From assembly GCA_964534175.1 (NCBI GenBank), contig CAZHNS010000003.1, positions 1-64,000 of the forward strand: a DNA stretch of 64,000 nucleotides, in the 5' to 3' direction. The first letter of the stretch is position 1. Each line of letters begins with the position of its first letter. A model generated the notes under the pieces. The model saw only the letters and a program-made list of their open reading frames with translations, was not told where the DNA came from and did not search any database. Position numbers and translations under genes: made by a program. Below, one piece after another: positions 51,617 through 59,454 of this stretch. This stretch comes from JAFGHJ01 sp964534175 (GTDB taxonomy: Bacteria > Hydrothermota > UBA3072).

Positions 51617-52105
51617 TTAAAGATGCCATACAAGTGAGAAGTCTACGAGTTGGCTTCCGAAAGTGGTTAGAGTTGTGCTATAACCATAATCCGAAGATGA
51701 GTGCCAGATACCAGATAGCGCTCCGACGTTAACAGAAAAATTGTCGTTAATAAAATGCTCAACGCCGAGCCCGAAAAGGAGAGCGTAACTGTCGGAGCCT
51801 TCGCCGCCGAGGTATAAACCGCCTAATTTCAATAAAAGATTTGACCGCTCTTTTCTTATAGGTTTGAAGTTGGCTAACAATGAGGTGGCAAAGAGGTTGG
51901 AAGAACCGTAATCATCGTATGATATATTGTAGAAACCTATAGATGGTTCCAAGCTGAGATAGTTAGTTAGTCCAATTTGAACGCTAGAAAACGTGATTAT
52001 CGGAGAACCCCAAAAACGAACACCCATACCGAATTTCCCTGCCGTATCATAGGCGCCAAGAGTCAAGGAAAACACAACAATACTAAACAATGCTAATTTT
52101 TTCAT
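51617..52105 (-). CDS. Small outer-membrane beta-barrel-like protein
   Basis: 162 residues from ATG 52105, behind AAAAAAGGAGGTATT. An in-frame ATG at 52159 with its own site AAGGAGGATAAA would add 18 residues (MNEKTKRKIFVGTKKGGI) before the signal peptide. Signal 1-17 (LFSIVVFSLTLGA), then alternating beta strands (VRFWGSPIITFSSVQIGLT, SLEPSIGFYNISYDD, LLKLGGLYLGGEG) ending in VDFSLVWHL. A barrel of about eight strands is likely; function unknown. Confidence 0.7.
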   Translation of the reverse strand: MKKLALFSIVVFSLTLGAYDTAGKFGMGVRFWGSPIITFSSVQIGLTNYLSLEPSIGFYNISYDDYGSSNLFATSLLANFKPIRKERSNLLLKLGGLYLGGEGSDSYALLFGLGVEHFINDNFSVNVGALSGIWHSSSDYGYSTTLTTFGSQLVDFSLVWHL

Positions 52106-52171
52106 AATACCTCCTTTTTTAGTACCAACAAAGATTTTACGTTTAGTTTTCTCATTCATTTTATCCTCCTT

Positions 52172-52227
52172 AAGTACAAAGTACTTTGTTATATAAAGTA
52201 TTATAATAATCTTTTTGATTTTGTCAA
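52172..52227 (-). promoter_or_regulatory. Promoter with a dyad in the leader of the small barrel gene
   Basis: TTGACA (52227-52222), 16-base spacer, TATAAT (52205-52200). In the leader, AAGTAC-TTT-GTACTT (52186-52172) is a perfect dyad immediately before the first ribosome site; it may be an operator or a hairpin that hides the site. Confidence 0.6.
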
Positions 52228-52339
52228 GGCCTTTTTTTATTTTTTTTACAAAGACAAGAAATAGTAAATTAGTAAAAACTAATATGCGTATACCGTATAT
52301 TATAAACTCTGGTAATTGCTAAAAGCGAAAAACTAGTAT

Positions 52340-52999
52340 CTAAAGGAGATTTCTTAAAATTCTAACTTTTAAAGAGTTGTAATTATCGACAATTAAATCA
52401 GCCTTTCCTAAGTCCTGATTGCCGCTATTTGGATTTTTAAAACCCACACATCTCATTCCGGCAGCTTTTGCCGCTAAAACTCCGTTTTTTGAATCTTCTA
52501 TTACTATGCAATCAGATGGCTTTGCATCTAGGCGTTTTGCGGCTTTAAGAAAGATATCCGGTGAGGGTTTGCCTTTTTTAATTTCTTCTCCCCCCACAAC
52601 TCCCGAGAAATAATCGCTGATACCGAGTTTGTTTAGTACCAATTCTATTACTTCGGTTGGCGATGAAGAGGCAATCCCTATCTTTATATTCTCGCGTGCG
52701 ATTTTTGAAAGTAACTCCGTGACTCCTTTTATTTTTATTGGTCCAATTTCTTCGTTTTTGATATAGTTGATGTTTCCGCTGACCTGCATATTTACAAGTT
52801 CCGGGACGCTCTGTGGTAGGTTATATCTTTTCTTTATTGTACTCCACATGTCTTTGTGGGTGGTTCCTATAAAACTGTGATATTCGTCTTCGCTTAAATT
52901 TATTCCTAAATTTGCAAAGATCTTTTCGTTAACGACCAGGTGAAACGGTTCGCTATCTATGAGAACTCCATCCATATCAAAAATTACAGCTTCTAACAT
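52340..52999 (-). CDS. HAD-superfamily phosphatase, beta-phosphoglucomutase-like
   Basis: 219 residues. Motif I FDMDGVLIDSEPFH, motif II IGIASSSP, motif III Lys in EIKKGKPSPDIF and motif IV VIEDSKNGVLAAKAAGM. A cap domain lies between motifs I and II. Likely acts on a sugar phosphate. Stands alone, convergent with nothing; weak ribosome site CGAGG before ATG. Confidence 0.88.
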   Translation of the reverse strand: MLEAVIFDMDGVLIDSEPFHLVVNEKIFANLGINLSEDEYHSFIGTTHKDMWSTIKKRYNLPQSVPELVNMQVSGNINYIKNEEIGPIKIKGVTELLSKIARENIKIGIASSSPTEVIELVLNKLGISDYFSGVVGGEEIKKGKPSPDIFLKAAKRLDAKPSDCIVIEDSKNGVLAAKAAGMRCVGFKNPNSGNQDLGKADLIVDNYNSLKVRILRNLL

Positions 53000-53056
53000 C
53001 AGTTGCCTCGGAATGTAACTTATTGGTTTTTATGAAAAATTCAAGTGTTGTTCTTT

Positions 53057-53163
53057 TAAATTAGCCACTAAGTCACAAAGACACTAAGAAAAAAATAATT
53101 TTTTTGCTCTGTGTTTTCTTTTTTTCTCTGTGTCCTCTGTGGTAAAAAAACTGGGGTAGGGGG
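53057..53163. repeat. CACAAAGACAC / CTCTGTGTCCTCTG imperfect inverted repeat
   Basis: Left arm TTAGCCACTAAGTCACAAAG and right arm TCTCTGTGTCCTCTGTGG pair imperfectly; the right half with GGGGTAGGGGGA copies 41069-41135. It lies just upstream of the sigma-54 enhancer dyads. Confidence 0.6.
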
Positions 53164-53166
53164 AGC

Positions 53167-53203
53167 TTCGACAAAATTGTCGAACATTTCGAAATTGTCG
53201 AAA
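53167..53203. promoter_or_regulatory. Two tandem dyads, probable enhancer (UAS) of the sigma-54 promoter
   Basis: Site 1 is the near-perfect palindrome TTCGACAAAATTGTCGAA (53167-53184). Site 2 is TTTCGAAATTGTCGAAA (53187-53203), sharing ATTGTCGAA. Their centres are about 20 bases, two helix turns, apart. They lie roughly 140-170 bases before the expected sigma-54 start point, the usual place for NtrC-type activator binding. The activator is probably the one encoded at 56700-58034. Confidence 0.7.
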
Positions 53204-53312
53204 AAATATAGTTTTAAGAATTAAAAGCGAAACGTAAGGCATGTATTATATGTTGTTGTTAGTCAATATTATGCATGTGGTATAGTTTCTTGTTTTGAGG
53301 AATGAAGGCAAA

Positions 53313-53329
53313 CTGGAACGGTATTTGCA
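53313..53329 (+). promoter_or_regulatory. Sigma-54 (-24/-12) promoter
   Basis: CTGGAACGGTATTTGCA matches the consensus YTGGCACGRNNNTTGCW at every fixed position but one (C to A), with GG and GC exactly 10 bases apart. The transcript would start near 53340 and lead into the double-OB-fold gene. Confidence 0.8.
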
Positions 53330-53404
53330 TATAGTAAATTGGAGTTAAAAATGATAAAGGTTGAAATTGGAAAAGAAAAGGTTAAAATAAAAAAGGAGGC
53401 AAAA

Positions 53405-54202
53405 ATGAAAAAGCCGTTAACCTTACTTATGTTGATTGTGCCGTTGTTCATCCTGGCGCAGACTGATACCGGTGTTACCGCGGATGAAGTTGTTGTTGAA
53501 GGTGAAGTTGTCGAAGTAGATGAGGTCTTACCTCCAAATGGTGAAGTAAATGTTGTTCAGGCTAAAATTAGAGCGAAAGACAAGGAAATGATTCAGGCCC
53601 ATCTCGGTCCGAAGTGGTTTTTAGATGATGAAATAGAAGTTGGCGACAAGTTGAAGCTTCAGGGAGCATTCAAAGAGAACAAACTTCAGGTAAAAGTCAT
53701 GGTTAGGGATACGAATAGATATAACATTAGAAATCAGGAAGGTGAACCACTCTGGGTCAAAGTGAGATTACAGGAAAAGAAATGTATCTATAATCCCATT
53801 AAAGAGAAAGCCATGAAGGGCAAAATAGAGGAATTGTATGTGACCGGAGATGCTCTAACTTTAGAAGCACAGGTAAGAGTTAAAGAGAATGAGAGAGTAA
53901 GAGTTCAGCTTGGACCGGAGTGGTTTCTAAGAAACAGAGTTAGAGTCGGTGATGAGATAGAAGTTAGGGGCTCTAACTCGGATTTTGATGGTGGGCAGAT
54001 GCTGCTTGTACGCGAGATGAGGAATCTTCGTAACAAAGAAGAATTGAAACTTAGAAACAAAGAAGGATTCCCGGAATGGGCAGGAAAAGAAGGAGAACAG
54101 CTTCAGATGAGAATACAAAAGCAGAAAAGAGATGGAAGCGGGGTAGGAGAAATGCAGCAGAAAAAGTTAAATGAAGAGCCCGGACAGGGTAAAGGTCGTT
54201 AA
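53405..54202 (+). CDS. Exported protein with two OB-fold-like repeats
   Basis: 265 residues from ATG 53405, behind AAAAAGGAGGCAAAA. Signal peptide 1-19 (FILAQ). Two copies of one module: residues about 50-115 (IQAHLGPKWFLDDEIEVGD ... LRNQEGEPLW-like end) and about 150-225 (VRVQLGPEWFLRNRVRVGD ... LRNKEGFPEW). The LGPxWFL-then-VGD pattern is that of small OB-fold domains in periplasmic and magnetosome proteins. The tail is Gln/Lys-rich. First gene of the sigma-54 unit, so probably the main effector; ligand unknown. Confidence 0.7.
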   Translation: MKKPLTLLMLIVPLFILAQTDTGVTADEVVVEGEVVEVDEVLPPNGEVNVVQAKIRAKDKEMIQAHLGPKWFLDDEIEVGDKLKLQGAFKENKLQVKVMVRDTNRYNIRNQEGEPLWVKVRLQEKKCIYNPIKEKAMKGKIEELYVTGDALTLEAQVRVKENERVRVQLGPEWFLRNRVRVGDEIEVRGSNSDFDGGQMLLVREMRNLRNKEELKLRNKEGFPEWAGKEGEQLQMRIQKQKRDGSGVGEMQQKKLNEEPGQGKGR

Positions 54203-54212
54203 TAGTGAATCT

Positions 54213-55226
54213 ATGAAGATTAGAAATCTCGGTATGGCAGGAGGAGCAATTATTTTGCTCCTCCCCTTCCTTTTATTGTCAAATAGTTATACTGGTTTTT
54301 CGGTGTCTAATTCGTACACCGATAATTTGTATTTTATCGGCGAAATAGAAAAAGGCGGTAATAAAACCAATATTTCTCCCTTTTTGAGTTATTCGGGTTT
54401 TTTGGATTTTGATTATTTGGGGAATGTGTCGATAATCGATTTCGATAGCGAGGATATATTTATCGGTAATCGAGTGGGAATACAAAAAAGGTTTAATCTT
54501 CCGGGTTTAGGCAATAGAAATCATTTGTATATAAATGGTTACAATTTTGCCCCTCTTAACTATGAGAATTATGGTTTGAACGAAATATACGGAGGGGATT
54601 CCCTGTCTTTATATGTTGGAAATTTCTTATTGGGAGTGGGAATGAAAGTCGCTTATGTAAATTTTAATTCTGATTCTGTTGAAGACTATATTAAACCGGA
54701 AATAAAAACTACCCTTTCTATACCTATGCCTTATTTTTATTTTATTCCTGGTGTCGATGCCGGTTATATGGTTTATGAAGATGAGCGGTTGCCTTATTAC
54801 ACTTTTTCACTTTCTTTAGACTTTCCGCTTACAGGAGATTTTACGATACTTTTTTCAGGTAATTACTTTTCGCTAATGGAGCCAGAAGAAAATTATGCTC
54901 TTTCGGATTCTCTTCTTTTAGATCCATTTTTCGAAGAAGAAGGGATAGAAAGGAAAGTAAATCTTAATCTTTCAATAAATAAGACTTTCACCAAACAAAA
55001 AGCTTATCTGGACTTATATTTGGAGTTTTTTGAAAAGGATTTCTTTGAAATTGGAGGTATACTACGAAATGAATCAGGTTTTTTTGGGGGTTTACGTTAT
55101 ACTAAGATAATCAACAGCAATACTTCATTCTTTGTTAGTTTTAGTTCACAATGGAATAACTCTACAATAGAGAATTTAAGTTATGTGAAAAACAATATTG
55201 GCGGAGGAATCCAATTGATTTTCTGA
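54213..55226 (+). CDS. Predicted outer-membrane beta-barrel protein
   Basis: 337 residues from ATG 54213, which gives a normal signal peptide (MKIRNLGMAGGAIILLLPF, cleaved after SNS or nearby); ATGs at 54171 and 54234 are alternatives and none has a good ribosome site. The mature part is all alternating beta strands rich in Tyr and Phe (FLDFDYLGNVSIIDF, TGDFTILFSGNYFSLME) and ends in GIQLIF, with the C-terminal Phe typical of barrels. Function unknown. Between the OB-fold gene and the kinase, so part of the same circuit. Confidence 0.65.
   Translation: MKIRNLGMAGGAIILLLPFLLLSNSYTGFSVSNSYTDNLYFIGEIEKGGNKTNISPFLSYSGFLDFDYLGNVSIIDFDSEDIFIGNRVGIQKRFNLPGLGNRNHLYINGYNFAPLNYENYGLNEIYGGDSLSLYVGNFLLGVGMKVAYVNFNSDSVEDYIKPEIKTTLSIPMPYFYFIPGVDAGYMVYEDERLPYYTFSLSLDFPLTGDFTILFSGNYFSLMEPEENYALSDSLLLDPFFEEEGIERKVNLNLSINKTFTKQKAYLDLYLEFFEKDFFEIGGILRNESGFFGGLRYTKIINSNTSFFVSFSSQWNNSTIENLSYVKNNIGGGIQLIF
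54240..54264 (+). promoter_or_regulatory. Perfect 10-bp hairpin at the start of the outer-membrane gene
   Basis: GGAGGAGCAA (54240-54249), loop TTATT, TTGCTCCTCC (54255-54264), then CCTTCCTTTTATT. It could act as an attenuating terminator after the OB-fold gene or hide ribosome-binding bases near the start of the next gene. It also encodes signal-peptide residues. Confidence 0.55.
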
Positions 55227-55248
55227 TAAATTTTGTTAGATTGATATA

Positions 55249-56697
55249 ATGAAATCTAAATCATTTATACTGTTTACCATATTTGTTGTTATAGGGATAC
55301 TGGCTTTCTTTACAGTCCAAATAACCAATAGAAATATTGAACGTATATATAAAGATAGCCACGCGACAACTTTTCAGTTGTTATCTGAAATTGCCGATAA
55401 TTATGTTAAAAGAGATTTGGAACTTAACAGAATAGAAATCAACGATCTAAGAAATACGGGTAAAAATATCCTACGAAGATATCTTGAAAATCGTGATATT
55501 TTCTTAAGAGAGAACTTGGATGGTATCTGGATTTTTCGTGATTCCATTTTGAGAAGTTCAACCAGATTCTTTGAGCAGGAAGGACTTATCTTAGATTTTT
55601 ATAATAGGGAGTTGAAAGATAAAGATTATGGAACTTTAATAAATTTGGAAGGTAAACCTTTTTATCTGGTTAACGTAATTGATGAAAATTACAACGTTCT
55701 CCTTTTATCCAAGAGTACCTATGGGGAGACAGGTGGAATTACGCAGGTCCTGGATTCTCTAGTTTCTTCCTCGAATCTGGTTTATTTCGCGATAATTCAA
55801 GAGAGCGGGTCTCCTGTTGTTTATAGTTCTCTTTATGAGGGTTTTCTGCCGATTAAAGGAGAAGGAAGTCATATTGTAGAGACGCCCCGGGGTAAGATAT
55901 TCCAGCTCGAGGAGAAAAGTGACGGACAGACCATTGTAGCCGGTTTTTCCATGGCACCTCTCGAGAACACCATCGGTGTTAATGAGTTATTCCTCCTGAT
56001 AGTTATAGCTGGCTTTGCGGTTTTGCTGGGGTTGCTTTTGTTTAATTTAACAAAATCCGAGAGATATAGAATGGATAAAGAAAGAGAAATCCGGCATCTT
56101 GAAGAAATTGGCGCACTTTCCTCTGGCTTTTCCCATGAGATAAGAAATTCCCTTAATACACTTTCCCTGCTTGCCCGGGATATAGAAGGAGAGCAGGGAG
56201 ATGTTCTTAAAGAAGAAGTTAAAAGGATGAATCTTGTTATGGATTCAATAAAATTGTTGATACTTTCTGAGGTTGATAAAAAACCTATCGATATTGATAA
56301 TACAATCGCTGAGGCCATAACTTTGACTGATAATAGAAATAATTCTGTAGAAATTAAACTAGAGTCTATAACTAAGTTAAGAATCCAGGGAAATAGGTCT
56401 CTTTTAGTGTCTGCTTTTTCAAACATCTTTAAAAATGCCGTAGAAGCAGATGCTGACAGAATAAGAATTCTGATGCGAAAAACCGGAAATATCGTAAGAA
56501 TTATAATTATCGATAACGGAAAAGGTATCGATAGAGACAAAGTAGTAAGGATCTTTGAACCTTTTTATTCGAATAAGAAACAAAGCGGTCTGGGTTTGTA
56601 TTTAGCACGTAAAATTATCGAATATCATGGTGGCAGTATAAAACTCGAGAGTGGAAAAGAAACAAAGGTAGATATACTTTTACCTATAAAGGATTAA
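55249..56697 (+). CDS. Sensor histidine kinase
   Basis: 482 residues. Membrane helices at about 5-25 and about 244-265 flank a periplasmic sensor of some 215 residues with no family I can name. HisKA phosphoacceptor in ALSSGFSHEIRNSLNTLSLL, then the ATPase boxes NIFKNAVEADADRI, DNGKGIDRDKV and SGLGLYLARKIIEYHGG. NtrB-like overall. It starts 22 bases after the barrel gene and is 2 bases from the regulator, so it forms a cognate pair. Confidence 0.93.
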   Translation: MKSKSFILFTIFVVIGILAFFTVQITNRNIERIYKDSHATTFQLLSEIADNYVKRDLELNRIEINDLRNTGKNILRRYLENRDIFLRENLDGIWIFRDSILRSSTRFFEQEGLILDFYNRELKDKDYGTLINLEGKPFYLVNVIDENYNVLLLSKSTYGETGGITQVLDSLVSSSNLVYFAIIQESGSPVVYSSLYEGFLPIKGEGSHIVETPRGKIFQLEEKSDGQTIVAGFSMAPLENTIGVNELFLLIVIAGFAVLLGLLLFNLTKSERYRMDKEREIRHLEEIGALSSGFSHEIRNSLNTLSLLARDIEGEQGDVLKEEVKRMNLVMDSIKLLILSEVDKKPIDIDNTIAEAITLTDNRNNSVEIKLESITKLRIQGNRSLLVSAFSNIFKNAVEADADRIRILMRKTGNIVRIIIIDNGKGIDRDKVVRIFEPFYSNKKQSGLGLYLARKIIEYHGGSIKLESGKETKVDILLPIKD

Positions 56698-56699
56698 AG

Positions 56700-58034
56700 T
56701 TGAACATCTTAATTATCGAGGATGAGGTAAATCAACGAAAATTACTGAAAAAAATTCTTTCAAAAGAAGGATACACTGTCGAAGAGGCTGGAAGTGGGGA
56801 AGAGGGAGTAGATATTTTTTTCGAAGGTTTTTTTGATCTTGTCCTTCTGGATAGAAGGTTACCCGATAAAGAGGGAGTTGAAGTTTTAAGACAGATAAAA
56901 AAAATAAATCCTCTTGTTCCGGTTATAATTATTACTGCTTTCGCCAATGTCGCTAATGCCGTGGAGGCTATGAAAGAAGGAGCTTTTCATTATTTGACGA
57001 AGCCCATTGACCCGGATGAGCTTACATTGATTATTAAAAACGCGCTCGATAATCTAAATTTAAAAAGAGAAAATATAGAACTTAAAGAATCTCTGAGGGA
57101 GAAATTTCAGTACGATAAGATTATATATAACTCCGGGGTTATGGAAGATTTGATGTCTCTCATATTTAGGGCATCCAAGAGTGACGCGAATGTTCTTATA
57201 ACGGGCGAAAGCGGTACCGGTAAGGAACTGATTGCCGGTGCCATTCATAATCTTTCTGAGAGAAACAAAAAACTTTTTGTTACCGCGCACATTGCGTCTC
57301 TTGCCGAGACGCTTGTGGAATCGGAGTTGTTCGGGCATGAGAAGGGAGCTTTTACCGGAGCAGATAAGAGAAGAATAGGTAAATTCGAGTTTGCCTCAGA
57401 CGGTACAATATTTCTCGATGAAATAGGAGAGTTGCCTAATTCGGTACAGGTCAAGTTGCTGCGGGTAATAGAAGAAAAAAAGATAATCAGGATAGGGTCC
57501 AATGAAGAAATACCCATCTATATAAGATTAATTTGCGCTACCAACAGGGATATCGAGGAGGAAGTGGAAAAAGGGGAATTTAGAGAAGATTTATACTATA
57601 GGTTAAATGTGATAAGGATACATGTTCCGCCTCTTAGAAGGAGAAAAGAAGATATCCCTTTACTTGTATCCAATTTTATAAAGACTCAAAGTGCAAAAGA
57701 GAGAAAGGATGTTAAAGGAATTACGGATGAGGCGCTCAAGAGACTTATGAAATATGATTTTCCGGGTAATGTCCGAGAACTTGAGAATATAATTAAAAGA
57801 GCTATTGTTTTTTCGAGGGGTGATTATCTTACTGGTGAAGATATTTCCGTACCGGTTGATAAAAAATTAAAATACAGCGGGAAATTGAAAGATACTGTTG
57901 AAAGCATTGAAAAAGATATGATAACGGAAGCGCTAAAAAAACACGATTGGAATCAAAGTAAAGCCGCTAAGGAATTAGACGTCTCCGAACGGACAATAAG
58001 ATATAAAATGGAAAAATATAAGATAAAAAAATAA
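56700..58034 (+). CDS. NtrC-family sigma-54-dependent response regulator
   Basis: 444 residues from TTG 56700. Receiver domain with acidic pocket IEDE and phospho-Asp in LVLLDRRLP (about 51-53), AAA+ domain with Walker A GESGTGKE, the sigma-54 contact loop GAFTGA, Walker B FLDEIGEL and RLNVIRIHVPPLRRR, then a Fis-type helix-turn-helix (WNQSKAAKELDVSERTIRYK). All parts needed to open a sigma-54 promoter are intact, and one lies 3.4 kb upstream at the head of this cluster. Confidence 0.95.
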   Translation: MNILIIEDEVNQRKLLKKILSKEGYTVEEAGSGEEGVDIFFEGFFDLVLLDRRLPDKEGVEVLRQIKKINPLVPVIIITAFANVANAVEAMKEGAFHYLTKPIDPDELTLIIKNALDNLNLKRENIELKESLREKFQYDKIIYNSGVMEDLMSLIFRASKSDANVLITGESGTGKELIAGAIHNLSERNKKLFVTAHIASLAETLVESELFGHEKGAFTGADKRRIGKFEFASDGTIFLDEIGELPNSVQVKLLRVIEEKKIIRIGSNEEIPIYIRLICATNRDIEEEVEKGEFREDLYYRLNVIRIHVPPLRRRKEDIPLLVSNFIKTQSAKERKDVKGITDEALKRLMKYDFPGNVRELENIIKRAIVFSRGDYLTGEDISVPVDKKLKYSGKLKDTVESIEKDMITEALKKHDWNQSKAAKELDVSERTIRYKMEKYKIKK

Positions 58035-58042
58035 TCTCACAC

Positions 58043-58073
58043 GGAACTCGGATTCGATGAATCCGCTAGTTCC
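58043..58073. terminator. Interrupted hairpin between convergent genes
   Basis: GGAACT/AGTTCC (58043-58048 with 58068-58073) outside GGATTC/GAATCC (58050-58055 with 58059-58064). No T-run follows. It overlaps the last codons of the AlkD-like gene and may end both transcripts. Confidence 0.4.
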
Positions 58074-58761
58074 ATCTTTCCGTAACTTTCTCCCTCTGTA
58101 TATCCTTTAATGTGTCGTGTGCTATCCATCTGGCGGACTTCGAATCTGTTTTTTCCAGTTCTTTTGCGAATTTTACTCCTTCTTTATTGAGGTTTTTATT
58201 TCTTTTTCCAATGTTTCTTAGTGCCCAGCTTACGGCTTTCTTAACGTAATTCCGCTCATCGGTCGCGCCTTTTTTTATAACAGGGAAAAATTTTATAAAT
58301 TCTTTATCCGGTTTTTCTTTGTCGTATACTGCTATACATGCGATGAGTGTAAATGCGGCTCGCTTAACGAATTTTTCTTCTCTTTTCGACCATTCCTTAA
58401 TCTTTTTTTCCGCAAACGGCAATTTTTTAAATAAGTTCATGCAAACCTGGTCACACACGTCCCAGGAATTAAAATCGGCTGCCCATTTTTCGGCCTGGTC
58501 TTCCGTAAGTTTATTCTCATCTCCGATCATGGAGGCTAAAATTCTTGTTTCATCGATTCCTTCTTCCCATAACTCGAGGGAAAGTTTATGATTTTTCCCT
58601 ATTTCTTTCGCGAGTTTTCGCAAAAAAGGTATGGAGTTTCCCAATCTGTTAGCCGTGTTGATTCCGTAACGAGCCATTCCTTCTAAGTTGTCGGTATTTG
58701 CTTTACTTTTTAATTTTGTAACTATATCTTTTACGGAATATTTTGTATTCGAGTTTTTCAT
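58066..58761 (-). CDS. AlkD-like DNA alkylation repair (HEAT-repeat) protein
   Basis: 231 residues from ATG 58761, which overlaps the upstream stop as ATGA; a GTG at 58773 is possible. All-helical HEAT-like repeats with the family segment WAADFNSWDVCDQVC and ERNYVKKAVSWALRNIGKRN. AlkD excises N3- and N7-alkyl bases without base flipping. The product of such a gene next to a lipoprotein gene has no obvious functional link. Confidence 0.88.
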   Translation of the reverse strand: MKNSNTKYSVKDIVTKLKSKANTDNLEGMARYGINTANRLGNSIPFLRKLAKEIGKNHKLSLELWEEGIDETRILASMIGDENKLTEDQAEKWAADFNSWDVCDQVCMNLFKKLPFAEKKIKEWSKREEKFVKRAAFTLIACIAVYDKEKPDKEFIKFFPVIKKGATDERNYVKKAVSWALRNIGKRNKNLNKEGVKFAKELEKTDSKSARWIAHDTLKDIQREKVTERWN

Positions 58762-59168
58762 TGTTTCTGGCACATAACGTTATTTATTATTAAGAATTCT
58801 TTTTCGATTGGAAATCTGACCTCATTTTCCGATATTATTTCAAGTCCGCTCTCTTCGTGTTCCCAGCTACCGAAAAGATACTCTATCAATTGTTCCTTTG
58901 GTAAATTTTCTATTGTTAGAATATAATTACTATCCAAGGAAATCCATGCACCTTCAAGTTCTAATATATACTCTTCATTCCCGTGCATCTCGAGTATTGC
59001 GGTTTTTAACTCGAATTTGTTATTGTTATATAATGTCATATCGACTGTTGCAAAATCGTTTGCCAATGATTTAAAATGAACTTTTATGTTGTTTTTACTT
59101 ACATTTTTTGACGCGCAGGTTAAGATAAAAACAGATAATAGGATTAGATAAAGTTTAGCAACTTTCAT
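58758..59168 (-). CDS. Small hypothetical lipoprotein
   Basis: 136 residues behind AGGGGGGAT. Signal with lipobox ending FILTC (Cys18), then a beta-rich domain (VDMTLYNNNKFELKTAILEM, YLFGSWEHEESGLEIISEN) that resembles small copper-resistance/NlpE-like or lipocalin-type beta proteins in pattern only. Coupled to alkD by ATGA. Confidence 0.6.
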   Translation of the reverse strand: MKVAKLYLILLSVFILTCASKNVSKNNIKVHFKSLANDFATVDMTLYNNNKFELKTAILEMHGNEEYILELEGAWISLDSNYILTIENLPKEQLIEYLFGSWEHEESGLEIISENEVRFPIEKEFLIINNVMCQKQ

Positions 59169-59217
59169 ATCCCCCCTGATATAACATAAGTGATATTTTT
59201 TTTCTAAAACCTAAAAA

Positions 59218-59451
59218 CTACTCAAAAGGATTATACCCCGGTTTTTTTTGTAGTTCGTCGAGCTTGGGCAAAATTTCATTTTTGTATACCGTTTCTGCCC
59301 AGTCTTCAGGGTTTATTTCCTGAATATCTATAGAGACGTGTTCTTCCGAAGTTTTAGCTATATCGACTACGGATTTGGTAATAGCTTCGGCAAGTTCGCT
59401 CTTCTGTTCCGCAGAGCGTCCCGGATACATTTTAATTATTACATGAGGCAT
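59218..59451 (-). CDS. 4-oxalocrotonate tautomerase-family protein
   Basis: 77 residues. After Met removal the first residue is Pro (MPHVIIKMYPGRSAEQK), the catalytic base of the family; EEHVSIDIQEINPEDWAE follows as in PptA-like members. Substrate unknown. Three bases after the SMP-30 gene, so same transcript. Confidence 0.88.
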   Translation of the reverse strand: MPHVIIKMYPGRSAEQKSELAEAITKSVVDIAKTSEEHVSIDIQEINPEDWAETVYKNEILPKLDELQKKPGYNPFE

Positions 59452-59454
59452 TTA

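Noticed and set aside
55869..56540. 223-codon minus-strand frame opposite the histidine kinase
   Set aside because: Long only because it mirrors the kinase codons; Ser/Ile-rich with no motif or ribosome site.
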